Source: Saxidomus purpurata (taxonomy: Eukaryota > Mollusca > Bivalvia > Venerida > Veneridae). Taken from it: a stretch of DNA of 64,000 bases. Of this stretch, positions 11,406 through 23,104 are shown piece by piece. Under the pieces are notes generated by a model. The model was not told where the DNA came from, searched no databases, and worked only from the letters and a program-made list of their open reading frames with translations. How positions within the stretch are numbered: position 1 is the first letter of the stretch; each line of letters begins with the position of its first letter. Made by a program: the position numbers and the translations under genes. The DNA lies in NCBI GenBank assembly GCA_022818135.1, contig JAFMSR010000013.1, positions 22,652,207-22,716,206 on the forward strand, in the 5' to 3' direction.

Positions 11406-12223
11406 GTTTTTTTTATACTTGTTTAATATGATTGAGAATTGGCATCAGACATTATGAGAAATAGCTTTTTAGCAAAAATATGAAATGAAATGTGATGAAT
11501 TAAGTTGAAAAACTTAAATAACTTAAGAAAATGTCAAACTGATGAAAACTAGTATTATCATTAATAAATTATCATAATTCTTTTCCTGAAAAAACTTACA
11601 CTTCTTATAAAAGATATAATTGATATTTTCTTATTCTCCTATTTTGAAATACAAGCATCATATAAGTTATGGAGCCTGAACTATGTAAGATTTTAAGAGA
11701 TGAAATGACTAGGGGCTGAAATGCCTGTAATTCAGTATTTGAATGAATGACCCAATTAAGAGATGAGTCAATTAAGTTGGGTTTTTAAAAAAATGATTAC
11801 CTTAAAAAAGTCACAGGATACAAACAACAAATATAAACATAAGCTAATGCAAACCTTTTGAATTGACTGCATAGGTCCCTGAGATGTTGGCTGATATAGA
11901 GACGTACCTTACTACTGGAGGAACCCGGATAAAATCCATGGCTACCTACCATCTTGTATATACTGCCCAGGACCAGCTTTCTTAAATGTGTTATGCCAAT
12001 ACTAATTCAGCTTTGCTTACATTACGATCTTTACTTACTTCTTGAGCATTTACTGTGCGATTAACATGCCACGATAATTGACCCCTGACTGGAAATAAAG
12101 TTTATTCTATTCTGATCTGTACTAGAACCCTGTCCTGCATATATAATGAACCATGATCGGTATCAGGACTTGAACCCATGGCCCTCTGTCAAAGAGGGAT
12201 TGTAGTGATTTCAAGTCAGCTTA
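11406..12223. other. unannotated sequence
   Basis: AT-rich. A possible minus-strand tRNA-like fragment (GACTTGAACCCATGGCCCTC near 12169) is too weak to call. No gene is visible. Confidence 0.35.
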
Positions 12224-13064
12224 GGCCATTATTTTTTTATTACTTGTTACTCGAAGTTTGAAATTAAAAAGCTCCGTACGGAGGAGGTAAAAAAAAAAAA
12301 AAAAAAAGACTTTTTTTATACATGACAAACTTTGTTTCATCGTGGACCTGCTTTCTCTTCTAAAATACAACATCAGAACAACCCCCTCCATGAGCAAAAT
12401 GCCCTTGAATATTTGTTGACCTTTTTAGGGATAAAATATTTTATTTAAGGGGAATGGGGCCGAATTTTGGCCTAAATGCATCAAAAATAACTAAATTTTC
12501 AGATAAAAATACTGGTGTAGTAAAAAACTGTTAAAAGGCTTATTGTTGAAAAAAATCTATTTTTATCTTTTTTGAGTCTTCTGAACACTGTTTTCTTTGG
12601 TAAAATTAAAAAAAAACGGGGTCGCGAAAATAGACGACAAACGAAAAATCGGCGATTTTGGCTGACTATTTCACTTGTAAGGTATCAAATACTTGCAAGA
12701 AGTGATTATGAAACGTTTTTATTGATGGAAACTTACTTTTTATAACAATTTTGGCAAGCATTTGATTAATTTAATCAAAAACTTTTGTCAGCATTCATTT
12801 TGAGGGGATTTTTGTCAAAAATGGGGAAATATACATCATGTTAGGAGGGGAATGGGGCTAAATTATTGTCCCAAATCGGTCTGAAAAAAATTCACTAGAC
12901 GAATGCAGCTTCTTGACGTTATCACTTGTATAAACGGACCTCTAATTTCGCGATTTTAAAATTTTGAAAAAAAAAAATTTTTTTTTTGGATTTTTTTTTT
13001 TTTTGAAAATACGAAAAAATAGGGGCGGCGGGTTCGAGTAACGACAAATCAAAAAACACTGGCC
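12224..13064. mobile_element. 841-bp TIR element with TTA target duplication
   Basis: The left end GGCCATTATTTTTTTATTAC...GTTACTCGAA and the complement of the right end, GGCCAGTGTTTTTTGATTTG...GTTACTCGAA, form ~30-bp TIRs. TTA flanks both sides (12221-12223 and 13065-13067). The interior is A/T-rich with GGGGTCGCGAAAATAGA and TCTTGACGTTATC landmarks and has no transposase. A related, longer copy lies at 37694-39765. Confidence 0.8.
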
Positions 13065-13067
13065 TTA

Positions 13068-13628
13068 GCCACAGAGTGGGTAACCATAGGTTTCCTAGAT
13101 GTGCAACAAAAGCATGCAGTTCATAATTTGGTAGGAAACTAGGGTTCGGTAAAACTTGTCTTAGTTATCAACGCACTTTAATACTTAGAGAGCTCTAAAT
13201 AGTATTATCTGCATGTTCAACTTCAAAAAGAAACATTCTTGACAACAGTTTACTGTATTCCTGTACACACAGAAGGGATCTTACACATTTTTTTAAGTTT
13301 TAGTTTTGTGAAAGTCTTTTCAAATTAATAACTGATGCCTTCAATAAGTAAATACTGCATACAATTCAAGACACTGGCTATAGCTGCGGCCCGCTATATT
13401 TAGTACGTGGTGAGTAAAAGTTGCATGGAGACTTGAGCACTAGATCAAACATACGCTTTTCACGTTTCAGTTGCAATCTACAGCGAGAAAAATGGATATA
13501 TGATTGCTTTTTCCACTTACACAGCTTTTGACATTATAGAAACGAAGTGCAGTCGACTGAATATTCTTTGATGGCCTTTTTCAATAAATATGATATTGGT
13601 TTAGCTAATTTTTTCCCACTTCATTCAA
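13068..13628. other. unannotated sequence
   Basis: No gene or repeat is supported here. Confidence 0.4.
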
Positions 13629-14135
13629 GTCTGTCTCCGTGGTGTAATGGATAAAGCCTTAAAACTTTTGTGTATGTGTACTTTTATGAATCCATGAGTT
13701 CGAATCCCACCAACACCCAATTTTTTTTTTATACCTTTTTTCTGCTGTTTTAATAATCATTTTTAGATTTTTAACCATTTAAGAATATTCTACGGCAAAT
13801 AATCATAAAAATCATCATTTATGTCAAATTAATAAGGATAATAGTAATAAAAAATTGAGACATACCAGGAACGGTCTATAGAGCATTCCTGGACATACTG
13901 TATAAATATTATTTGATAACAGTAAAGTTTCGATACTACAGGTCAGTCAGTAGATGTGGTGTTGTGTCAGGTTTTGCTTGTTCAACCAGAATTGGTTTCC
14001 TCAAGTTCTTTTGGGGCCATGCCTCAATATCAACCATCAACAATTTCCAAAATATTTACATGTTGGCCCGCTGTGATACTTTGTATTGCAATTTTTCTTG
14101 TGTAAATTTAGAGTATGAATTTTCCATTTCTTATG
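13629..14135 (+). mobile_element. ~500-bp SINE with tRNA-like head, copy 1
   Basis: The head has the A-box-like CCGTGGTGTAATGGATAAAG and B-box-like GAGTTCGAATCCCACC, then a poly-T tract. The body (landmarks GATAACAGTAAAGTT, GTCAGGTTTTGCTTGT, ACCAGAATTGGTTTCC, GCCCGCTGTGATACTTTG) matches 36500-36860 at ~80%. The head resembles an Arg-type tRNA, but the anticodon region is expanded and it is not a functional tRNA. The ORF over this segment is not a gene. Confidence 0.7.
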
Positions 14136-14176
14136 AAGCTAATTGGCAGTGTTATTGTACATGTTCGGTTGTTTTT

Positions 14177-15257
14177 ATGCTCCCGAAGGGTGGCATATTA
14201 AAATCGCACCCCCCCCGTCGTCCGTCCGCCTGCCCCCCCCCCCCCAGGCCCCCCATTCCCCTCCAGTTGTGTCCACTGTACCGTCATGCATTGAAGGATT
14301 TTAAAATAACTTGGCACACATGTCTAGCACATCAAGACGACGTGTCGCGTGCAAGACCTACATCCCTACCTCAAAGGTGAATGTCACACTTGGAGTATGA
14401 AGGTTATGATTGGAATTTGGAATCCTCTATATATGCACACATTTGTGTCCGGACTGTAACTTTGTCATGCATTGAAGGATTTTAAAATAACTTGGCACAC
14501 ATGTCTAGCACATCAAGACAACGTGTTGCGTGCAAGACCCACGTCCCTAGCTCAAAGGTCAAGGTCATACTTAGAGTTTGAAGGTAATGGATTCCTCTAT
14601 ATATGCATATATGCACACATTCGTGTCCGGACTGTAACTTTGTCATGCATTGAAGGATTTTAAAATAACTTGGCACAAATGTCAAGCACATCAAGATGAC
14701 GTGTCGCTTGCAAGACCCATGTTCGTAACTCAAAGGTCAAGATCACACTTAGAGTTTGAAGGTAATGGATTCCTCTATATATGCATATATGCACACATTC
14801 GTGTCCGGACTGTAACTTTGTCATGCATTGAAGGATTTTAAAATAATTTGGCACAAATGTCTAGCACATCAAGACGACGTGTTGCGTGCAAGACCCACAT
14901 CCCTACCACAAAGGTCAAGGTCACACTTAGAGTTTATAGGTAATGGAATCCTGTATATATGCATACATTTGTGTCCAGACTATAACTTTATTATGCTTTG
15001 AAGGATTTTAAAATAACTTAGCACAAATGTCTAGCACATCAAGCGGATGTGTTGCGTGCAAGACCCAAGTCCCTACCTCAAAGGTCAAGGTCACACTTAG
15101 TGTTTAAAGTAATGGAATACTGTATGCATGATTACTCTGTCATGCATGGAAGGATTTTAAAATTACATAGCACATTTATTGAGCACATGGAGAGGACACA
15201 GACTGTGAGGCACCTCTTTCGGGGGCATTCGTCACTTGTGAGGGACAGCTCTTGTTT
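14177..15257 (+). repeat. TIR-bounded element with five 170-178 bp tandem units
   Basis: It starts ATGCTCCCGAAGG and ends CTTTCGGGGGCAT plus the tail GGGACAGCTCTTGTTT; the ends are inverted repeats of each other. After a C-rich/GTCCGTCCGCC microsatellite come five units, with GGACTGTAAC (or variant) near 14273, 14451, 14629, 14807 and 14977. Each unit carries GCATTGAAGGATTTTAAAAT, CAAGACCCA and usually TCAAGGTCA (perfect at 14559, 14915, 15085). Two units also have an ATATATGCATATATGCAC tract. All ORFs here are by-products. Confidence 0.8.
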
Positions 15258-15369
15258 AAATTTATTAATGTTTAAAGACACCTTAATATTTAAATATCTG
15301 TCAGATGTAAAGTCTGAACTTGGTATTTCCACTTACTACCCAAATCAAAACCCCAAGCTTATTTAAGTA
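15258..15369. other. short AT-rich spacer
   Basis: No supported content. Confidence 0.4.
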
Positions 15370-15652
15370 AGCGTGTCATAAGTTAACAGCTACGAGCTTA
15401 ATAAGATTGTGCAAGCTAGTAGCTGGGATCATACATAAGATAGTACATGCTAGTTCGCAAGCTTACTCTCTTTATCTTGCAAGCTTAAAAGCTAGTACTA
15501 GCTTGCGCAAGCTTATACAAGGCAGTCCTAGCTTGCATTTGCAACCGTAGCTGGCTTAATAAGCTCGTAAATACTAGCATGCTACCAGCTTGCAAGATCT
15601 CAAGCGTGCAGGCTTATCTTGCAGGCTTTCTAAGCTAGTATTTTAAGAATGA
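15370..15652. repeat. palindrome-rich AAGCTT/GCTAGTA block
   Basis: About 280 bases are built almost entirely from permutations of GCAAGCTT, AAGCTAGTA and CTAGCTTGC on both strands, for example CTTGCAAGCTTAAAAGCTAG near 15477 and TAGCTTGCGCAAGCTTATAC near 15498. There is no fixed period. Because the motifs are self-complementary, many alternative hairpins are possible. No coding capacity. Confidence 0.65.
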
Positions 15653-16029
15653 TGAATGTTGTCCGTCTAGACTTTCGAATAACCAGGGGTGACTTACTCG
15701 AAACTTTCACCTTATCTTAAGTTACGGCGGACTTTATGATGGTGATAAGGTGGTGCTAAGGTAACACTATTCCAGTAACTCATACACATCTTATCAACGC
15801 CTGTATAATTTACGACGTCATAAGTAAAAGTCACTTTGTGTAATGCATAAACTCTAATATCGGCACATTGAAAGTGAATAATATTGGCATAGAAAACACA
15901 CAATTTAATTTTACGCAAGAAGGGTTGACATGCATTATGTTTTGCCCCATCAGTCGGGAGACATTGTTTTCCCTGTGCCGTCGGTATGTCGGCCTCTGCA
16001 CATTTCATCTTCAAACCCCCTAACTGGAT
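15653..16029. other. unannotated sequence
   Basis: More CpG than average. A 107-aa minus-strand ORF covers most of it without a recognisable domain. Not called as a gene. Confidence 0.35.
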
Positions 16030-16400
16030 CTTCACCAGGCTTAATGCGAAGAATCAGTATGAAGTCTAGATGTGCATGTTGTAATTTGGGGTCAAATGGT
16101 TAAAGGTCAGAGGGGCCTGAAAATTTTGTACGACCTTTATTTTCAAAACGTCTTATTGGATTATTATCAAACTTGGTGGGAAACATAAGTATGATGTCTA
16201 GTTATGCATATTGTAAGTTGAGGTCATGTTGTCAAATGTCAAGGTCACAGGGGTCTGAGACTTGAAAATCTTGTCTGCTCATCAGCTCCAAAACTCCTTG
16301 TTGTATTTTCATCAAACATGGTCTGAATGTAGTTGGGAATATTATAATTATAGGACACTTTGGTCCAGTGAGTTTTATTCCTTCTGGAGGGCCGAAGGTA
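16030..16400 (+). repeat. AAGGTCA-type repeat fragment
   Basis: Two units of about 130-150 bases contain GGTTAAAGGTCAGAGGGGCCTGA (split here by mismatches) and AATGTCAAGGTCACAGGGG; TCAAGGTCA is perfect at 16239-16247. Same general style as 10560-11405. Confidence 0.55.
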
Positions 16401-17149
16401 TGGAAGAGACATGTTGAATTTTAGATATTGTAGTAGTTCTTATATTAAATACGGACCTGTTCTTTTAGAATATCTTGCCAACATGCACCATATTTCGCTG
16501 TAATAAAACGGACAAGGGATGAATTACTTCTCGGGCAAAAATAGAGCATTTTTTCATTTGGTTTAACACAGTGTACAACCTCTGGTGTTTACAGCAGTTC
16601 CGGTGTATGACAGCAGCTGAAAATTCAAATGCACGTTTTTACGCAGGGTAGGTATTTTTGAATGGACTGTTGCTTTTTCTGTTGTCTTTGTGAGTAACGG
16701 CCAGTATATATTGTTTCAGCATAGATCAAGGAATCAGCATGTGAAATTATGTCTAAACAGGCAGCGCCAATGAGGAGAAAATCCTCCTTATATACGAAAG
16801 TTTTGCCAAAAAATGAGTGATTTCACTTTCGGCATTAATCATAAGTGTTAATATTCAGACATGAAAAACAATGAATAACTGGGGACAAACTTCAACCATT
16901 TCTCTATCAGTCTACCGAGTGTCACCTTGTAATATGCCGTTTTAAAAGAGATACAGGCGTTTAAAAATGACAAGGTACACAAATCTGGCTAACAGGATAA
17001 GCAGTTCCTTTTCCTAATGGTTATAGATGACAGCAGGTCCGGTCAATTTTTATGTAGACGAGACAGCAGTGTCAAAAAATGCAAATCCTCAGCTGTTTTG
17101 CATGGCTTGTTTGCTTCTTTTTCTGCCCAAAATGACTTTGTATTGTATA
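16401..17149. other. unannotated sequence up to the mariner
   Basis: No gene recognised. The last two bases (TA, 17148-17149) are the left target-site duplication of the mariner element. Confidence 0.4.
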
Positions 17150-18694
17150 TGGTGGCATATTACTGCCACACGTTAGTTAACTGACTTTCTATCAATTATC
17201 TAGATAACTACATGTACTTAATATATTTGATATTTATTTGGTTATCTTGTTATATTTTGGTGAAATATTTCCAGATTAGATAAATATTGTAACATAAATT
17301 TTGTCCTTCCAGCTTGCATCTCACATCTCACATAACTATATTAGTAGTTTCGAGGAATGTTCAAATATGAATGCATCTAAGCACATAAAAATGTATCCTT
17401 GATAGATTTCAATGAAAATTTTATTTTGTCCCCTCAAAGTATTCACCTCCAACAGATATGAAAGTCTTCTAATCCAATCCTTGAAGGCATTTTCATAGTC
17501 TTTTCTAGGTATACTATGAAGACAGTGGAATATTGCAGAACCGAGGTGTTTGCGCTGGACAAATTTTCGACCAGAAAGGTATTTTTGAGCCTTGGGAACA
17601 AAAAGAAGTCCCACGGGGAAAGGTTAGGCATATACGAAGGTTGAGGGCGCACTACAACCTATTCCTGCTTCAGAAAGTCTTGTACAATATCCGGCAGACG
17701 CCTTGTGCAATGACGTATTGTCATGTAGCAATCTGACATTGGCCAAACCAGTTGCAGGTCTTTGAATTTTGAAATATTTCTTCAGTTTTCGAAGAACTTA
17801 AGTCTTGTAAAACTTAGCATTTATGGATTTGCCTTTAGGTACAGCAACTTGAATGGCAGGACCCTGATTTGTGGAGAATATGGCATACATTACCTTCCTG
17901 ACACTCATGGTCCGCTTTGCAATGCGTGGTCTTTTGCCAGACTTTGTTGCCCATATTTTGTTCTGAATCTTTCGTTTGGGCTCAAAAAAGTGAACCCATG
18001 TCTCGTCACCAGTGACAACATTTGCGTTTCGCGCATTGCACGCCTGCCTTTTTCTGCTCATCTGTCAACAGATTGGGAATCCATCTAGCACAGATCTTTC
18101 TCGTTTTCAAATTATGTTTCAGAATTGCATGAGCTGCTCCTAATGAGATGCCAACCATACTAGCTATTTGCCTAGCAGTGTATCTTGCTTCAGTAGCAAC
18201 TATTTCTATCAATCTTGGCAGACGTTGCTGTTTTCGGCCGACGGCCATGTGGTGCATCTTCTGTTGAAACTAACCCACATTTGAATTTCTTAAACCAACG
18301 AATAACTGTCAAAAAAGACATTTCATTGTGCCCATAAACAGAACATATTTTATCAAAAATGTCTTTACACCCTATGCCAAGAATACAACGATTCTTAATA
18401 TAGGACTGAATTTCAACGGCGTACTCTGACCTTCTTCCAACCATTTTTGTATTTGTATACACGAATAGGTAATGTTTAGCGAGCAATAGACACAGCCAAG
18501 GTGAACAGATTTTAATAGGTGTGGTATCAATGTAAAGCTAACATGTTTATCTACCCAATAATCTTGATTTCCTCCTGATGTTCGCATTATTTAGCGAGAT
18601 AATGTTCTACATGCATTCATATTTGAATAAATCCTCGTATCTAGATAATTAACACGAAAGTCAATTTTTAAACATGTGGCAGTATATGCCACCA
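17150..18694 (-). mobile_element. mariner-type transposon, decayed
   Basis: Both ends start TGGTGGCATAT, and inverted similarity continues to AATTATCTAGATA, giving TIRs of about 60 bp. TA flanks both sides (17148-17149 and 18695-18696), as expected for Tc1/mariner. Total length is 1545 bp. The transposase reads on the minus strand and is broken. The similar TIRs with a multiply shifted gene suggest an old copy. Confidence 0.9.
17336..18444 (-). pseudogene. mariner transposase pseudogene (DD34D type)
   Basis: A mariner transposase normally binds the TIRs and cuts and pastes the element at TA. The likely start is the ATG at 18442-18444 (MVGRRSEYAVEIQ), followed by an N-terminal helix-turn-helix region ending GRRPKTATS. 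The next frame holds the second helix-turn-helix region and ARWIPNLLTDEQKK. A third frame has the first catalytic Asp in VVTGDETWVHFFEP. The second Asp is in LLHDN near 17730, and the third in NLSPWDFFLFPRLK near 17600. Spacing between the last two is about 34 residues. The protein is split over at least five overlapping reading-frame segments, so at least four frameshifts have occurred and it cannot be made intact. The spread of ~1.1 kb is about the usual ~345 codons. Confidence 0.9.
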
Positions 18695-18696
18695 TA

Positions 18697-19004
18697 GTAT
18701 TGCAATCAATACACCATTCAAATATTCCATTCACATGTTTGATATTACATTTTGTACAATGATGACTAACATAAACTTTCAACTGCATTTTAATAATTAA
18801 TTTCACATGAAAGCTCATTACTTTTTAATTAGATACAGACTACTAAAGTTTTATCACCTAGAATGTTGGATGTAAATTTAATAATTTTAAAAGATGAGCA
18901 GATTGTAAACTTTTTACTTTGTTTTTAATAAGTTAAAATTTTAGTCCAATAGCAAAAATTTGTTGTTGTATTAAAATGCAATTGGGAAAAGACACTGATG
19001 CCAC
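18697..19004. other. unannotated AT-rich sequence
   Basis: No supported content. Confidence 0.4.
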
Positions 19005-19178
19005 AAGTGCCTCAGTCCACCCAGCTGTAAATGGGTAGTAGTAATGAAAAACTTGCTGCCTCTCTCTCGTGAGCATGGTGACATCTGGAATGAGTGTTCG
19101 AGAGCGATTCAAAAAGCTACAGAGCTTTCTTCGTAATCGAACTAAAATAAATTCATATAAACTAAACCGTGATTATAA
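19005..19178 (+). mobile_element. SINE 3' fragment
   Basis: The segment around GTGTTCGAGAGCGATTC and the end TCGAACTAAAATAAATTCAT match the tail of the SINE at 28535-28720 (GAGAGTGACTCGATAAGC, CAGCTAAAATAAATTGG). The tRNA head is missing or very degraded. Confidence 0.5.
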
Positions 19179-19220
19179 CTTGTAGATATCACTGTGAAAG
19201 GATTAGCACTATCAGCATTA

Positions 19221-19643
19221 TAATACCCGCGAAACAAAGTGGGGGGGGGGTATATAGGAGTCGCCGTGTGGTCACTCAGTTGGTTTGTCTGTCAGTTAGG
19301 AGGTTACTCCGTTGCTTTTTTTTTGTGTGGAGCTTAACTTTAAAACTTCTGATTCGATTTCAATACAACTTCATACAATGGTCAAGCACAATGAGAGGAA
19401 GTTCAGTGTACAAGTACAATAGCTGTATCTTGAATATTTACAGAGTTATTGCCCGTTGTTACTTTTCCTTGTCCGGAGCATAACATGAAAACTACAAGTT
19501 GGAATACAATACAGCTTCATACAAGCACAATGAGAGGATGTGTAATACATGTACAAGAACCATGACTCTATTTTAGTTTTTTTACAAGGTAATTGTCACT
19601 TACAACTTCTTCAGTTGACAAAGAAGTCTTGAGGCGGTATTAA
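19221..19643 (+). repeat. TIR-bounded repeat with G-run and GTCTGTCAG tract
   Basis: It begins TAATACCCGCGAAACAAAGT, then a G10 run and GTATATAGGAGTCGCC, then GTTTGTCTGTCAGTTAGG. It ends GAGGCGGTATTAAT, inverted relative to the start (ATTAATACCGCC). Two related internal segments contain CATACAA...CACAATGAGAGGA, at 19370-19400 and 19518-19540. Design is parallel to the AAGGTCA-type elements. Confidence 0.55.
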
Positions 19644-20924
19644 TCACATTTAGTGATAGATCTAGTGTTTCACTGCATTCATTAACTGTTGGTTAAATAA
19701 TGGCTGTATGTATGTATTTCAGAGTTTTATCAATACCAACACCCCCAGAAGAGTTAAGTTAATAAAGGTTTGGGGGAAAGTGCAAGATACAGAATGTGTC
19801 CTGTCCAAAGAAACCCCCTGGTTCTTTAGCATGCCTGGTGTTCAGCACCATACATCAGACCTCGGTTTAAGGGTCTCATCCCAAAGACCATTAGTTATGT
19901 TGGTGGAGGAGCGGGGGCTCAAATAATGGCTTTGTCATTTTCTGTTGTTTAAGTGGACATCTACCTTACAGAACAAGGAGTGAGTGGTTTCTGTATCTTC
20001 ATAAGGTCGCTAATGGAATTGCTCTAAATGGGTGAAATAGAAAAAAGACCCTCATTTATTAAGCTAAATAACCCACTGGCACCAAATGCAGAGTCACATA
20101 ATCCACATGAATCTACACTAGACACTTTGAGGACATGTCATGTGATCTGCATCCACCAATCAGAATGGAGTATTTCCGACAGGTATACAATATACTTGAA
20201 ATATGATATTACATTCTTACCGAAACATTAAATTTTGCTGATTCATATAGACACTAGTATTTATAATGTTTTCACTGTACAGTCATTCTTTGTTTGCTCA
20301 AACTCAAAGGGACCAACGATTTTAGTTCAAGGGATTGGTAGTTCAAGCAATCAAGGTTTGCCAGTCGAGGGTCATCACCCAAACAAAACACAGTATTCAC
20401 AATGTTGTATTCAAGAAAGACATAGCTCTGGTAGTCTGTATTTTTCCATTGTTGGTGGTGCTATTCTAACAATTGTAACCTCCTTAAAATGAGAAATATT
20501 TCAACAAGTATTATGTCAGTTGAAAGCTAATTAAATGCACAATTAATTCACTGAATCCAATTTTAGTAAGAATTTTATATGACTTTAACGACTGACTTAA
20601 AGTGAAATTGTTTGTTGGATAATTGTGGATTTGAGGTGGCACCTGCTACTTGTTCAAACTAAACGATAAAATTTACAATGAAATATAGATCTGACGTGAC
20701 GACAGTGACCCGACGTGACCGCCAGACAGGTTTAAGTGATCCTGGTTAGAGGTTTTAGAAGTAGAACAATATGTTTTAGATAGAGATTTTGCTGGGACCA
20801 TGGGGATTCGCCAAGTCAGAGTGATCTGTTGTATTTGAGCAAATTAAGTTCGAGCGAACAAAGTTCAACTGTATCTACAATGTTTACATATAGCTCTTCT
20901 TTAACTGCTTGTGTTTCAAGTTTC
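19644..20924. other. unannotated sequence
   Basis: Short ORFs of 60-85 aa occur but none is recognisable. No repeat structure is supported. Confidence 0.4.
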
Positions 20925-21106
20925 AATACCAGTAACATAGCAGAAGGCTTGATGCTTATCGTTTCACTCTCGAGTCCGCTGCCTGGACTGTACTGGTGTC
21001 GTATGAGAAGGCACAGTCATGATCCCAGTTAGGCACGAACCCCCAACCTCCGGGATGAATGGCAGACATCTTAGCCTCTACTCTACCGCTCTCCCCTTAA
21101 AAGTAC
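20925..21106 (-). mobile_element. tRNA-derived SINE
   Basis: Minus-strand A-box-like GAGCGGTAGAGTAGAGGCTA, B-box-like GGGGGTTCGTGCC, then CATACGACACCAGTACAGTC and GACTCGAGAGTGAAACGATA. This is the same order and similar sequence as the plus-strand copy at 28535-28720, so it is the same SINE family. Confidence 0.7.
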
Positions 21107-21239
21107 TTGATACCTAGTGGTAATAAGAGTGCATAATTTTTTATGTTTAGACAAGATTTATATCAAGATCAATGAATTGAGTGGTGGTTCATAACCAAAA
21201 CTAGCAAAAATAAAAACCTTGCAAATAAAACAGCATTTA

Positions 21240-21985
21240 ATTATAATAAGCCTTGAAATAATATAATAGTCTGTTTCCTGTAACCCTGAATATGACCCAG
21301 AAAAAAGTAAGCATGAACAAAATTTCTATTTTTATGGTGTTTTCTATGTTCATAAACCTTTTTTCGACGTAGTCGTATACTTTTGATTTGAACTTCCGTT
21401 GGTATGGACGCGTTGCTAACCAACTTCGTTATAATGTGACCAATCAGAATCTGCAAATTATTGGCTAGCGTTTCGGTACCGGAATAAGCAGTGTACTGCC
21501 CGGGAGCCTTCTGAAACACAAAATGTGTATATTTTTTTATATTATAGTTATTTATAATAAATCATGTTGCAAAAAAAGAAAAAACAGAACATGTTATGTC
21601 AAGGTTTCTGGACAGTACGAAGATCAACTTTTGTATTCAACGAGGTGTTGTCCAGGGCCAGACATCTAGCGTCATTGATTATTGGCTAGCGTTTCGGTAC
21701 CGGAATAAGCAGTGTACTGCCCGGGAGCCTTCTGAAACACAAAATGTGTTTATTACGTCACCTACGTCGACCATTTTTTTTTTTTAAAGATATTACTTGT
21801 TTATTGATTTCTTCCATAGGTATTGTATCAATGACCTATTAATAGCTGAATACTGTTATGGGTACCAATCAAATAACAGTATAAGTTCACAAAAAAAAAA
21901 AAAATCCTACATACCAACCCATCTGTTTTTAACATGTTACAGGAAACAGACGTATTGTATTATTTATTCAGGCCTTACAAATTAT
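21240..21985. mobile_element. ~745-bp TIR element containing a 221-bp-spaced duplication
   Basis: The left end (AAGCCTTGAAATAATATAAT...TCTGTTTCCTGTAAC) pairs with the complement of the right end (AAGGCCTGAATAAATAATAC...TCTGTTTCCTGTAAC), giving TIRs of ~42 bp. Inside, ~72 bases starting TTGGCTAGCGTTTCGG occur identically at 21461 and 21682. There is no transposase; a 92-aa minus ORF is unrecognised. Confidence 0.65.
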
Positions 21986-22239
21986 CATCAGAAACTATTG
22001 TTGTATGAAAACTAATGCATATTTCAAACAATATCATATTCATAGTCACATTACAATATGTTAATTGATATACTAGTTATTGATGAATATGTTACAAGCT
22101 TTGTGGTCACATCGCATGAAATTCCCGTGCATGCATTAATGAGGTGAATCAGCGGTGTAGAAGCTTGTACAGCAGCTTGTTCTTTGACCTCCCCGGCACA
22201 GTAACATACCTAGCCTGCTGTATAGCCTGTAAGGTATTG
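21986..22239. other. short unannotated sequence
   Basis: No supported content. Confidence 0.4.
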
Positions 22240-22372
22240 TAGACTTGAATTATAACTTAGATGATATATGAACTATATGAAGTATTGACTTAAATGAAAA
22301 ATGAATTATAACTTAAATGAAATATGATTTATAACTCAAATGAAATATGAATTACAAAATGTATAACTTAAT
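22240..22372 (+). repeat. 23-bp AT-rich minisatellite, left part
   Basis: Degenerate copies of GAATTATAACTTAAATGAAA plus three A/T bases. The array resumes at 23105-23245 after an unrelated 730-bp block, so it was probably one array split by an insertion. Confidence 0.65.
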
Positions 22373-23104
22373 TCTAACATGACTCGTGATTATGTCTCTA
22401 TCTACAAAGAGTAGAACAATTATGTTTTATTATGCCAAAAATAACGCGGGAAACTATATGTCTTCAATATGACATCAAAATTTGTACCGCATGATGTTAT
22501 ATATATATATCCACATAGAAAATAACACTTTGCATTTTATTCACTTTTTGTAATATCTTGTCATGTTAGAATGGAAATAACATCCTTTTCAGTGTTGTTA
22601 TCGTCTATTCTAACATGACTCACGATTTTGTCTCTATATACAAAGAGTAGAAAAATTATGTTATATTAAACCATAGACAACGCGGGAACCGATATGCTGT
22701 AAACATGACGTCATATCGCGCCGCATGACGTTAAATGAGCGTTTGCGTAGAAAATAACGCTTTGCATTTATTCACCTTTTGTAATATCTGGTCATGTAAG
22801 AATCGAAATAACATGCTTTTCAGCGTTGTTAGCGTCTAATAAACAATAATTTGTCGTGCTGATGCGCAGTTATAAACCACTCAGGCCTTCGGCCTTCGTG
22901 GCTAATTACTGCATATCAGTACTCCAAATCATTGTTTATTAAACTACTAACACCGCTGGAACGGATATTATTTCATAAATAAATAATTCTTTGTCGTCCT
23001 GGTGCGCAGTTGTAAACCACTCAGTCCTCTGGCCTTCGTGGTTAATAACTATGCATGAGACTCCAAATCATTGGACGATGAACAGCGCTTGAATGGATGT
23101 TATT
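22373..23104. mobile_element. dimeric repeat block inserted in the minisatellite
   Basis: It contains two ~240-bp tandem copies (starting TTCTAACATGACTCGTGATT at ~22370 and TTCTAACATGACTCACGATT at ~22608). Then follow two ~130-bp copies of a second unit with GCGCAGTTATAAACCACTCA and GGCCTTCGTGG (near 22865 and 23005). Landmarks include CGCGGGAA and TAGAAAATAAC. Ends resemble each other (GTTATTTC/GATATTATTTCAT). No ORF. It is a composite, probably non-autonomous, repeat. Confidence 0.6.

Noticed and set aside
13913..14380. 155-aa plus-strand ORF
   Set aside because: It runs through a SINE body, then a C-rich microsatellite and the first unit of a tandem repeat; the protein is a by-product.
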